The position numbers and the translations under genes were made by a program. Of a DNA stretch of 64,000 nt, positions 48,435 to 58,031 are shown piece after piece (the stretch's first letter is position 1; every line of letters begins with the position of its first letter). The DNA is taken from assembly GCA_034359265.1 (NCBI GenBank), contig CP136898.1, positions 55,789,501 to 55,853,500 on the forward strand, read 5' to 3'. Source of the DNA: Canna indica. Lineage: Eukaryota > Streptophyta > Magnoliopsida > Zingiberales > Cannaceae. The notes beneath the pieces are model-generated. The model did not search any database. It was not told the DNA's origin and saw nothing but the letters and a program-made list of their open reading frames with translations.

Positions 48435-49412
48435 GTTGCTGGGAAATCGTTTGTCTCCTGCACCCGCGATCTTTGGCGGCGAGTGGCGCCTCGTCCCCGG
48501 CTATCTCCTTCTGTGGTGGTGGCGTATTTCTCCTGGGTTTACCCTTCTTCTCATTGCTCTCGTTTGTCCGGAGGTGCCCCATCGCCGGCTCGGGTTTCCT
48601 GGTTTTTTTCTCTGTGGTTCTTGGCGGCGGCGGCTTTTCCCCGGAATTCCTGGGTTCGGTGGTGACTGCCACCGATTTCTTCAGTGCCTGTCCCTCGTCC
48701 GACGATCTTTTTGCTTTGGGTTTCACCTAGAGGCTACCCTGCGGCGGCAGTGGCAGTTTTCCTATATTGTCGGCGGCGGCTAGGGTTTCCTGTGCTTCTT
48801 CCAGCCGTGTCCTTTTCTTTCTCCGTCGTCGATCTTTGCCTTCTCCGCGTCTTCTGTGGTTTTTTTGGAGATTGCTCTGCTGGCCCGCTCCTCGTCGGCT
48901 GGTGGGGAGGTGGCTGTTGTGCCATCGTCGGGGGCGCTGTTCTCCTGGGATCCAGTTGTTTGCGACTGCAGCAGTCGGTGTTTCTTCCTGCGGCGGCAGT
49001 GGCAGTTTCCTTTGTCGTCGGCGGCTAGGGTTTCTTCTTCCAGCTGTGTCTTTGCTTCCTCCGAGTCTTTTGCGGGCTTTTGGTGATTGTTCTGCTGGTC
49101 CGCTCCTCGTCGGCTGGTGGGAAGGTGGCTGTTGTGCCACTGTAGGGGAGTTGCTTTCCTGGGATCCAGTTTGTGACTGCCGCAGTTGGTGCTCCTTCCC
49201 TTCGGTTTGTTGGGTGTGGTTTCCCTGGTGCAGCCGTCGTGGTGCTTCTCTTCTTGGTCGGCCTTTGGTTCTTCTCGACTAGCTGCCGACAGCTCCTCTT
49301 GTTGGCCGTTGGTGTGGTGGTTCCTGTTCTTGGCTTCTCGGTGTGGTTGCTTCCTTGAGGGTGGTAGTCTTTGTCGGCCGTTGGTGTGGTGGGCGCAGTC
49401 AGTCTCTTCGCT
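48435..49412 (+). promoter_or_regulatory. LINE-C 5' UTR / presumed internal promoter region
   Basis: 978 bp, GC- and T-rich. The first ~300 bp show no evident match to the distal 5' UTR shared by LINE-A and LINE-D. The middle is a tandem duplication (48739-48987 and 48988-49200). The last ~200 bp before the ATG resemble the corresponding part of LINE-D. Several open frames cross it on both strands, but none is conserved or gene-like. A promoter role is inferred from LINE biology. Confidence 0.6.
48739..49200 (+). repeat. Tandem duplication in LINE-C 5' UTR (249 bp + ~213 bp)
   Basis: Both units begin CTGCGGCGGCAGTGGCAGTT (48739 and 48988), pass through CTCCTCGTCGGCTGGTGGG and GTGGCTGTTGTGCCA, and end near CTGGGATCCAGTT...GACTGC.GCAG. 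The second copy is shorter by small deletions. LINE-D seems to have a single related block (about 59750-59825, minus strand). Confidence 0.8.
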
Positions 49413-50912
49413 ATGGCTGATCCTGTGATTCCGGAAGATTGTCTTCCTCCTCCGCTCGGTGCTTCGACGGCGGTTTCCTCTTCTACGAGTCTTCTCCGCT
49501 CCGTCCTCAAAAGGAATACTGATTTGTCTATTATGATGAATTCTAGGCTTGTGGACTCTGGAATCCCCTCGAGTAAGGGTTGTTCTATGGCGAGGCGTGT
49601 TGAGATAGTGACTCCTTCACCATGCACTGCACTACCTCCTTCTATTTTGCATGATTGTGCTAAAGCCTCGACCTTTGATGCTGTCGAAATTTCTAAGGAA
49701 ACTATCAATGAATTGGATATCGATGAGGGTCCGCGTTCTTCAATCCAAGGTATGCGATCTTCAGTTCATAGTCTTGATATGCCTGTTTTGCATTGCTCTA
49801 CAGATTCATTGGCTGCTACTCCTTGGAGATCGCTCTTTACCTCGTCTCCACATAAACATGAAACAAAACTTACATTTGAGGAACCAAACCTGGTGGATGG
49901 TAATCTTATCATTGAGGCTCCCCAGGAAGAGATTCTAGCTGGTGAAGACTATTGGAAATCTTCCTTAGTTGGCCATTTTGTTGGCTCACGTCTTCCGTAC
50001 AGAGTAGTGCAAAATTGGGTGACAAAGATGTGGCACATTAATGGCAATGTTGAGGTGCTTACTATGGACTCAGGGTTCTTTATTTTTCGCTTCTCACAAA
50101 GGGACGATGCAGATGCTATTCTTGAGGGCGGCCCATGGTTTATTCAGAACAGGTTTCTTGCTCTCCGGAAATGGGATAGAACCATGAAGTTGGAAAAAGC
50201 TGAGATGGCGACAATTCCTATATGGGTAAAGTTTTTTGATGTTCCGTTGTTTATGTGGACTCCTTTTTTTATTAATAAGTTTTGCAGTGTTATTGGCAAG
50301 CCTTTACATATGGATCACATGTCATCTACTAAACAACGTTTGGGTTATCTTCGTGCATGCATTGAGGTGCCTCTAAATTGCACTTATCCTAAAGATTTGC
50401 CCGTGCGCATGAATAATGAAGCATACAATATTCGGGTTGAATATGATTGGATACCAGTTCATTGCACAAATTGCAAGAAGTTTGGACATGCCACTAGAAA
50501 TTGCAGCAATAATACCAAGCAAAGATGGGTTCCTAAGAAGGCACAACACCAACCATATCCTGAGCCACAACAAGAGATTGTTACAGCTACTCACGATGAA
50601 AAGGATACAACTCTTCATAAACAGGTGGAGGACATGAATAAATTGCCTATCCTTCAGGATGCTAATATGCGACAGAAAGGAAAAGCACTTGTTGTTGAAC
50701 CAGAAATGCCACGATCAAGAAATAAAATAACCTCTCCCAATAGGTTCGATGTCCTGGCAGATTCTTCAGATAATGATATACACAATGATGATGATTATGA
50801 TCCTATTGAGGAGGCTAATCTCCATGCTCAAATTAAAAAGGCCAAAGGAGGTGCAGAAAGTTCTAAGAAACTGGGCAAGAAGAAGAGTACCCAATCCCAT
50901 AGATGCAAGTAG
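49413..50912 (+). CDS. LINE-C ORF1 protein (DUF4283-like, CCHC zinc knuckle)
   Basis: 499 aa from the ATG at 49413 (MADPVIPEDC). This start is chosen over the in-frame ATG at 49371 because the LINE-D homologue begins MADLVVPG at the equivalent point. It is presumed to bind and chaperone element RNA. Features in order: a Ser-rich N-terminus with SLLRSVLKRNTDLS; a DUF4283-like region starting around DYWKSSLVGHF and including FRFSQRDDADAILEGGPWF; a knuckle C-X2-C-X4-H-X4-C (CTNCKKFGHATRNC); then a charged, Lys/Asp-rich tail ending QSHRCK. The last 10 bp overlap the ORF2 start. No lesions seen. Confidence 0.88.
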   Translation: MADPVIPEDCLPPPLGASTAVSSSTSLLRSVLKRNTDLSIMMNSRLVDSGIPSSKGCSMARRVEIVTPSPCTALPPSILHDCAKASTFDAVEISKETINELDIDEGPRSSIQGMRSSVHSLDMPVLHCSTDSLAATPWRSLFTSSPHKHETKLTFEEPNLVDGNLIIEAPQEEILAGEDYWKSSLVGHFVGSRLPYRVVQNWVTKMWHINGNVEVLTMDSGFFIFRFSQRDDADAILEGGPWFIQNRFLALRKWDRTMKLEKAEMATIPIWVKFFDVPLFMWTPFFINKFCSVIGKPLHMDHMSSTKQRLGYLRACIEVPLNCTYPKDLPVRMNNEAYNIRVEYDWIPVHCTNCKKFGHATRNCSNNTKQRWVPKKAQHQPYPEPQQEIVTATHDEKDTTLHKQVEDMNKLPILQDANMRQKGKALVVEPEMPRSRNKITSPNRFDVLADSSDNDIHNDDDYDPIEEANLHAQIKKAKGGAESSKKLGKKKSTQSHRCK

Positions 50913-53900
50913 CCTTTTGGAACATTCGGGGCCTGAACAGTTATGCTAAGCAACAGGCCATCAGAAGTAAGATATCCCAACACAAACTTCACTGCTTTTT
51001 TCTATTAGAGACTAGAGTTAAATTGGAGCATTCAGCTCGTGTCTTGAATATTATGGATGGGTGGAATTATCATGTCAATGTTTGTCCTAATCATCATGGT
51101 CGAATATGGTGTATCTGGAATCCTGCTGTAGTGGATATTTCTATCATAGCTTCTACAGATCAGGTTGTTTCGGGCAGCATTAAGTTTATTCAGCTTGGTA
51201 CAACCTTTTCATTCTCTGTGGTTTATGGTCTTTATTCTAATGATGATAGGACCCATATTTGGACTGCTTTAAATACTTTTGCAAATCATGTTGAGGGGCC
51301 TTGGACCGTATTTGGGGATTTTAATATGGTCTTCTCACCTTCAGAAAAACGTGGGGGCAGCGATGTTAATGGTTCATACATTGAGAGTATTACTGATGCC
51401 GTTGATAACTTGGGCCTGTTTGATATGAAGAGTAAAGGTAACTTCTTTACGTGGACTAATTCTTCTACAGGCAATAACAGGGTTTGTGAAAAACTTGACA
51501 GGGTTCTATGCAATCAGAATTGGGTTTCCACATTTCCGGACTCAGAGGCTACATTCCATACTCCTGATGTCTCTGATCATACTTTTGTCATATTTAGGGT
51601 GTGCACTTTACCTTGGCGTCCTCGGAATTTCCACTTCTTTAATTATTGGCCTCGGGAAACTGGATTCCTAGATTGTGTTGAGACAGCTTGGAACCCGCCT
51701 ATCACTAGCAGATTCGGCCACAGAACTACGAGAATGTTTATTCTTATCCACAAATTAAAAAGGACCAGGAAGGCTCTACAAATGTGGTCTAGAGACTTGA
51801 TGAAGACTCAAAAAAGTCAGATACATTCACTGCAAACAAAGCTTCATGGTTTACAGACTCTTACTCTCTCTACAACTATAGATGACAGGGCTATCATTGA
51901 AGAGGCAGAGTGCAGGGCTGAACTCCTAAGGCTTTACGCTAATGAGGAGGCTTCATTTAGACAAAAATCAAGGGATACTTGGTTACGTCTTGGCGACTCA
52001 AACTCAAAGTTTTTTCATAATTCCTTAAAGTCCAAATGTAATAGGAATGCCTTACTCTCTATTAAAGATGCAGATGGGAATATTCTCGAAGGCCAAGCTC
52101 TTGACCAAGAAGCTATCACCTACTTTACTCGGACATTTGCTCCTGAGATTCCTCCTGTGAGTCTTTCTAATGTTCATGTCCAAAGTAGCCTTTCCCAACA
52201 AAGCATATCTTTGTTGTCTCAGCCGGTTACCCCTCAAGAGATTGAACAAGTAATCCTATCTTCAAATTCTGATAAGGCCCCTGGCGTTGATGGATTCAAT
52301 GCTGAATTTTATAAATCTTGTTGGTCTATCATTAAGGATGATGTTATTGCTGCCATTCTTGAGTTCTTTAGGACTGGTAAACTTCTTAGTGAAGTTAATA
52401 TTACCTCCATCACTCTCATTCCTAAGAGGGCGAACACCAACTCATTTTCTGATTATCGTCCTCTCTCTATTTGCAAGATGATCTACAGATTTATTTCAAA
52501 GCTTATTGCGAATAGGCTCAAGGTTGTATTACCTGATCTGATTAGCCCAACCCAACATGCCTTTATGAGTGGTAGGCTCATACATGAAAATATTGCTCTG
52601 TGCCATAGTCTTATGCACAACTATCATCTTAATTCTGGGCAGAAACGTATGGCCATCAAAGTTGACCTCCATAAGGCCTATGATTCAGTTCGATGGGATT
52701 TCCTGTTTCAATTACTTTACTTGCATGGGTTCCCTACTATGATGATCAGTTGGATTAGAGCCTGTGTTTCTAATCCCTCCTTTACTATCAATATTAATGG
52801 CTCTTCTGTGGGTTTCTTTCGGAGTTCTCGAGGCCTTAGACAAGGCTGCCCCATGGCTCCTTACTTGTTCCTTATTGTTATGCAGCACTTATCTTCTCGT
52901 CTTGATGACTTAGTCAGACAAGGTATGATCACTCCACACCCGAGTTGTGCAAATCCACTTATTACTCACCTCGCATTTGCAGATGATCTCATTATATTTG
53001 CTGAAGCCTCGGAGTCCAATGCTAGAGCGATCAAGTATGTATTGGGGTCTTTTGCGGACATCTCAGGGCTATCCGTTAGTACTACCAAGTCTAATCTGTA
53101 TATAGCGGGGTGCTCTAGCGACCTGATGAACAGAGTTCAGGACATTCTTGGTATTCCCATTGGTGCTCTCCCCACTCGATTCCTAGGTGTTCCTCTTATT
53201 ACCAAGCAACTTACTTATAATGATTGCCTCCCTCTTATTGAGAGCATCCAGAGCCGCATTCACTCTTGGAAGGCAAAGCATTTATCTTACATGGGCAGGT
53301 TGGCCCTTATTAAATCTGTCTTACAGGGTAAGATCACTTATTGGTGCGCCACTTACAAGCTACCCCAGAGAGTCATATCTCGTATTGAACAACTTCTTGC
53401 TAGATTCCTGTGGAGTGGGGATGATAAAAGAAGCTTCCATAAGGTCTCCTGGAATGACATTTGTCAATCGTATCAAAATGGGGGGCTTGGGCTTCATCGA
53501 ATCTCTCACCTTAACATTGCGTACCTTATGAGGTATATTTGGGCTATTGCTTCAAAGAAAGATTCTCTATGGATCCGTTGGATCAGCTCTAAGTTCCTCA
53601 ACAATGACTCCATTTGGACGGTACGACAGCCACAAGCCTGCTCTTGGTGTTTCCGCAGTATCCTTTTTGCTCGTGATCAAGCAAAGGACCTTGTAGAGTA
53701 TCGCATTGGTGATGGTATGAATACATTTCTCTGGCTTGATCCTTGGATTCCTGGTTATCTTCTTATTAACAGGATGAATGATCACATTCCGGCCCGCCTC
53801 TATTCTAGTAGGACCGCTAGGGTTTCATCTATTTGGCAACACAATTCTTGGCAGTTGGGCAACCTTGGCCATGAACTTGTCTTGCATAGTGCTTGGGATT

Positions 53901-54562
53901 CTATTGGCTCTGTGCACACTAGTTCGAATGGAGATCGGGTGCTTTGGAGACCGTCTGTAGATGGTTGTTTTAGTATTGCATCAGCTTGCAAAGGCATTTC
54001 CCCCACTATTCCCATGGTTACTTGGCATCATCTTGTTTGGTTCAAGGGGCGGATCCCAAGGTACTCCTTTGTATTATGGCTTGCTTTCTCACGGAGATTA
54101 CCAACTCTTGATCGACTTTCACATTGGGGAATTACACATTCTACTAGCTGTTGTTTTTGCGGTGTTGATGAATCCACTGAACACCTATTCTTTCACTGCC
54201 CTTTCTCGGCTATAATTTGGCGCAAGGTTCTAGATCATTGTCTCTTGGCGAACCCTTTGCATCATTGGGGCGATCAGATTAGATGGTGGGAAGACGTTAT
54301 GAGTGGAGACTCATTCATTGGCTATATTAGGCGTATTGCTCTCACTGCTTCAGTTTACTTCATTTGGCGTGAGCGGAATGATCGTATCTTCTCTCATGGA
54401 TCATCTTCACCTGCTAGCGTGCTTAGCAGTGTTATCACAAGAGTTAAAAGCAAAATTCTTCAGATATATGGTACCAAGCCTATCACCGATACACCACGGA
54501 ACAGAGCGGTTGCGGAACGGTGGAGCGTTCAAGTCCATTTCACTCCTCTCCGTCAAGATTAG
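50903..54562 (+). CDS. LINE-C ORF2: endonuclease-reverse transcriptase, apparently intact
   Basis: 1219 aa. It should nick target DNA and reverse-transcribe element RNA from the nick (target-primed reverse transcription). The APE-type endonuclease shows FWNIRG (N7), LLETRV (E36), GDFN (D139, N141) and SDH (224-226). The reverse transcriptase shows DYRPLSICKMIYRFISK, KVDLHKAYDS (Asp 588), GLRQGCPMAPYLF and FADD (692-695). A C-terminal zf-RVT-type region has CCFCGVDESTEHLFFHC near 1083-1099. I see no RNase H domain. ATG 50903 lies in ATGCAAGTAG, where TAG is the ORF1 stop. All key residues I can check are present, so activity is plausible but unproven. Confidence 0.95.
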   Translation: MQVAFWNIRGLNSYAKQQAIRSKISQHKLHCFFLLETRVKLEHSARVLNIMDGWNYHVNVCPNHHGRIWCIWNPAVVDISIIASTDQVVSGSIKFIQLGTTFSFSVVYGLYSNDDRTHIWTALNTFANHVEGPWTVFGDFNMVFSPSEKRGGSDVNGSYIESITDAVDNLGLFDMKSKGNFFTWTNSSTGNNRVCEKLDRVLCNQNWVSTFPDSEATFHTPDVSDHTFVIFRVCTLPWRPRNFHFFNYWPRETGFLDCVETAWNPPITSRFGHRTTRMFILIHKLKRTRKALQMWSRDLMKTQKSQIHSLQTKLHGLQTLTLSTTIDDRAIIEEAECRAELLRLYANEEASFRQKSRDTWLRLGDSNSKFFHNSLKSKCNRNALLSIKDADGNILEGQALDQEAITYFTRTFAPEIPPVSLSNVHVQSSLSQQSISLLSQPVTPQEIEQVILSSNSDKAPGVDGFNAEFYKSCWSIIKDDVIAAILEFFRTGKLLSEVNITSITLIPKRANTNSFSDYRPLSICKMIYRFISKLIANRLKVVLPDLISPTQHAFMSGRLIHENIALCHSLMHNYHLNSGQKRMAIKVDLHKAYDSVRWDFLFQLLYLHGFPTMMISWIRACVSNPSFTININGSSVGFFRSSRGLRQGCPMAPYLFLIVMQHLSSRLDDLVRQGMITPHPSCANPLITHLAFADDLIIFAEASESNARAIKYVLGSFADISGLSVSTTKSNLYIAGCSSDLMNRVQDILGIPIGALPTRFLGVPLITKQLTYNDCLPLIESIQSRIHSWKAKHLSYMGRLALIKSVLQGKITYWCATYKLPQRVISRIEQLLARFLWSGDDKRSFHKVSWNDICQSYQNGGLGLHRISHLNIAYLMRYIWAIASKKDSLWIRWISSKFLNNDSIWTVRQPQACSWCFRSILFARDQAKDLVEYRIGDGMNTFLWLDPWIPGYLLINRMNDHIPARLYSSRTARVSSIWQHNSWQLGNLGHELVLHSAWDSIGSVHTSSNGDRVLWRPSVDGCFSIASACKGISPTIPMVTWHHLVWFKGRIPRYSFVLWLAFSRRLPTLDRLSHWGITHSTSCCFCGVDESTEHLFFHCPFSAIIWRKVLDHCLLANPLHHWGDQIRWWEDVMSGDSFIGYIRRIALTASVYFIWRERNDRIFSHGSSSPASVLSSVITRVKSKILQIYGTKPITDTPRNRAVAERWSVQVHFTPLRQD

Positions 54563-54883
54563 TGATTCACTATGTGGGCCTTTATTGCTTGGCCCGAGTC
54601 GTAGGTAGTCCATGTGATAGTTACTACTTGGCCCGAGTTGTGGGTAATCCGTGTGATGCATTGTTTTGCATCTCTATATTGTGCTTGACCCGGGCTGTGG
54701 GTTTTTCCTTTTGTTGTTCTTCCTAAGGTTTTGACTACTACCTTGCTGATGGCTATGCCGAAGGTGAGGGGCGTGGTCTTTTCCTTTGGGGGATGAGAAG
54801 CTCTACCATTCCTCATAATGGTAGTCGTGTCTGAACTCTATTGTATCTTTTTACGACTTAATATATTTCCTTTGCCCTGTTGC
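54563..54883 (+). other. LINE-C 3' UTR
   Basis: 321 bp, nearly the same as in LINE-B: two adjacent blocks beginning TTGGCCCGAGT, a third motif CCCGGGCTGTGGG, the hairpin at 54740-54765, and a terminal GCCCTGTTGC before twelve As. It is about three quarters the length of the LINE-A 3' UTR. Confidence 0.7.
54740..54765 (+). other. Predicted 3' UTR hairpin, LINE-C
   Basis: ACCTT (54740-54744) with AAGGT (54761-54765); GGC/GCC around TAT (54751-54759). Confidence 0.5.
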
Positions 54884-54895
54884 AAAAAAAAAAAA

Positions 54896-57800
54896 CAAGA
54901 TGATGCCAAGTAACCATGGGATTAGTGGGGGAAATGCCCTTGCAAGCCGATGCAATACTGAAAAAACCATCACTAGACGGCTTCCAGATGATCTGATCGT
55001 CATTCGAACTAGTAATAACAGTGCCAATAGAATCCCAAGCACGAAGCAGGTCAAGCTCATGAGCAAGATTACCCAGATGCCAAGTATTTTGCTGCCAAAT
55101 GGAAGATACCCTGGCTGTTCTACTCGAGTAGAGGCGGGCCGGGATATGGTTGTTCATCCTGTCAATAAGAAGGTAATCAGGAATCCAAGGATCAAGCCAG
55201 AGGAATGTGTTCGTACCGTCACCAATGCGGTACTCTACCAGTTTATGGGCATAATCACGAGCAAAAAGAATGCTACGAAAACACCAAGAGCAGGCCCATG
55301 GCCGTTTAACAGACCATATAGAATCGTTGTTGAGGTATTTAGAGGTGATCCAACGAATCCAAAGGGAGTCTTTCTTTGAAGCAATTGCCCAAATATACCT
55401 CATGAGATATGCAATATTAAGGTGAGAGAGTCGATGAAGTCCAAGTCCACCATTTTGATGTGGTTGGCAAATATCAGCCCATGAAACTTTATGGATACTT
55501 TTTTTATCATCACCACTCCATAGGAATCTAGCAAGAAGATGTTCAATGCGAGACGTGACTTTCTGGGGGAGCCTGTAAGCGGCGCACCAGTAGGTAATCT
55601 TACCCTGAAGAACAGATTTGATGAGTGCCAATCTACCCATGTAAGATAGGTGCTTAGCCTTCCAAGAATGGATGCGGCTCTGGATACTCTCAATAAGCGG
55701 AAGGCAATCATTATATGTAAGTTGCTTAGAAATGAGAGGAACACCTAGGAATCGAGTGGGGAGAGTACCAATAGGCATGCCAAGAATGTTCTGAACTCTG
55801 TTCATCATGTCTCTAGAGCACCCTGCCATATATAGATTTGATTTGGTTGTGCTTGCGGATAAACCTGAAATATCTGCGAAGGATTCGAAAACATTTTTGA
55901 TCGCTCTAGCATTGGACTCAGAGGCTTCGGCAAATATAATAAGATCATCTGCAAACGCTAAGTGAGTAATAAGCGGGTTTGTACAGCCCGGGTGTGGAGT
56001 GATCATACCTCGCCTTGCTGCATCATCAAGACAAGAGGATAAGTACTGCATAACAATGAGGAACAGATATGGAGCCATGGGGCAGCCTTGCCTTAGACCT
56101 CGAGAGCTTCGAAAGAAACCCACAGAAGAACCATTGATATTGATAGTAAATGAGGGGTTTGAGATACAGGCTCGAATCCAACTAATCACCATAGAGGGAA
56201 AACCATGTAGATGAAGTAACTGAAGCAAGAAGTCCCACCGAACAGAATCATAAGCTTTATGAAGATCAACCTTGATGGCCATGCGAGCTTGCCCAGAGGA
56301 AAGATGATAATTGTGCATAAGGTCATGGCAGAGAGCAATATTTTCATGAATAACCCGACCACGCATAAAAGCATGTTGTGTGATGCTAATCAAATCAGGT
56401 AAAATAACCTTGAGCCTGTTTGCAATAATTTTAGAAATGAATCTGTAAATCATCTTGCAAATAGAGAGGGGACGGTAATCGGCAAATGAGGTAGTGTTGC
56501 TCTTCTTAGGGATCAGAGTAATAGAAGTAATATTAGCTTCATTAAGAAGTTTACCAGTCCTGAAAAACTCAAGTATCGCAGCAATAACATCATCCTTAAT
56601 GATGGGCCAGCAAGATTTGTAAAATTCAGCATTTAATCCATCAACACCGGGGGCCTTATCAGAGTTTGACGATAGGATCACCTGTTCAATCTCCTGAGGT
56701 GTAACTAGCTGAGACAGTAAGGAAATACTTTGCTGAGAGAGATGAGTTGAGACTCGCACATCAGAGAAATCCACATTAAGAATCTTAGGGGCGAACTGCC
56801 TGGTAAAGTAGCTAATGGCCTCTTGTTCTAGAGCAGGGCCCTCAAGGGAATTACCATCAGCATCTGTAATAGAAAGTAAGGCATTTCTGTTGCATCTGAG
56901 CTTCAAGGAATTATGAAAGAATTTCGAATTTGAGTCCCCAAGGCGCAACCACGTATCCCTTGATTTTTGTCTAAGAGAGGCCTCCTCATTAGCATAGAGC
57001 CGTAGAAGTGCAGCCCTGCATTCTGCCTCTTCGGTGAAAGCCCTGTCATCCATATCTGTAGATAGAGTGATAGCCTGTAACTCATGGAGCTTAGATTGTA
57101 ATAAGAAAATTTGACTTTTCTGTGCCTTCACCAAGTCTCTAGACCACATTTGTAGTGCCTTTCTGGTTCTTTTCAGCTTCTGGATAAGGATAAACATTCT
57201 CGTTGTTCTGTGGCCGAATCGACTGCTAACAAGTGGGTTCCAAGCTGACTCAATACAATCAAGAAAACCAGTCTCCTGAGGCCAATAATTAAAGAAATGA
57301 AAATTCCGAGGCCGCCAGGGTAACTTGCACACCCTAAGTATGACAAAAGTGTGATCAGATACATCAGGACTATGGAAGGTAGCCTCTGAATCTGGAAATG
57401 TATGAATCCAATTCTGATTGCATAGAACCCTGTCCAGTTTTTCACATACTCTATTGTGGCCTATGGAAGAATTTGACCATGTAAAAAAGCTGCCTTGACT
57501 TTTCATATCAAATAGGCCCAAGTTATCGAGCTGGTCAGTAATAGCCTCAATGTAGGAACTATTAACATCACTACCCCCATATTTTTCAGATGGCGAGAAG
57601 ACCATATTAAAATCCCCGAAAACAATCCAAGGCCCCTCAACATGATTTGCAAAGTCATTCAAAGCAGTCCAAATATGAGCTCTATCATCATTAGAATAAA
57701 GGCCATAAACCACTGAAAAAGAAAATGTTGTACCTTGCTGAATAAATTTGATACTGCCAGAAACCACCTGATCTGTAGAAGCAACGATAGCAATATCCAC

Positions 57801-58031
57801 AAAAGCAGGATTCCAAAGACACCATATCCTACCATGATGATTAGGACAGACATTTACATGATAATTCCAGCCTTCCACAATATTCGTAAAAATGCGATCT
57901 GAATTTTCCAATTTAACTCTAGTCTCCAAAAGAAAAAAACAATGAAGTTTGTGATGGGAGATCTTACTTCTGATAGCCCTTTGCTTAGCACAGCTATTCA
58001 GGCCCCGAATGTTCCAAAAAGCTACTTGCAT
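54896..58031 (-). pseudogene. LINE-D ORF2, N-terminal part (endonuclease and reverse transcriptase)
   Basis: 1045 codons from ATG 58031 to the LINE-C insertion point, where the frame ends ...MVTWHHL plus the first base of a Val codon. The endonuclease (FWNIRG, LLETRV, GDFN, SDH) and reverse transcriptase (KVDLHKAYDS, GLRQGCPMAPYLF, FADD) are complete and free of stops. With the C-terminal part (47908-48434) the protein would be 1220 aa, one residue longer than in LINE-C. Immediately past the junction the frame runs into the antisense LINE-C tail. The split makes this copy non-functional; without it, ORF2 was intact. The start overlaps ORF1 by 10 bp. Confidence 0.92.

Larger units (their letters stand above)
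48435..54895 (+). mobile_element. LINE-C, full-length LINE with both ORFs open, nested in LINE-D
   Basis: Element of 6461 bp: 5' UTR (48435-49412), ORF1 (49413-50912), ORF2 (50903-54562), 3' UTR (54563-54883) and a 12-nt A-tail (54884-54895). It interrupts LINE-D in reverse orientation. The left flank ends ...GAACCAAA and the right flank resumes CAAGATGATGCC, contiguous in the uninterrupted relatives, so the target duplication is at most 3 bp (AAA). No stops or frameshifts are seen in either ORF. LINE-B is a near-identical truncated relative, which suggests recent activity of this subfamily. Confidence 0.95.

Noticed and set aside
47908..48726. A 272-residue minus-strand frame with a Lys/Pro-rich N-terminus
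   Set aside because: The N-terminal half is antisense of the LINE-C 5' UTR; only the C-terminal half is LINE-D ORF2. It arises from the nested insertion.
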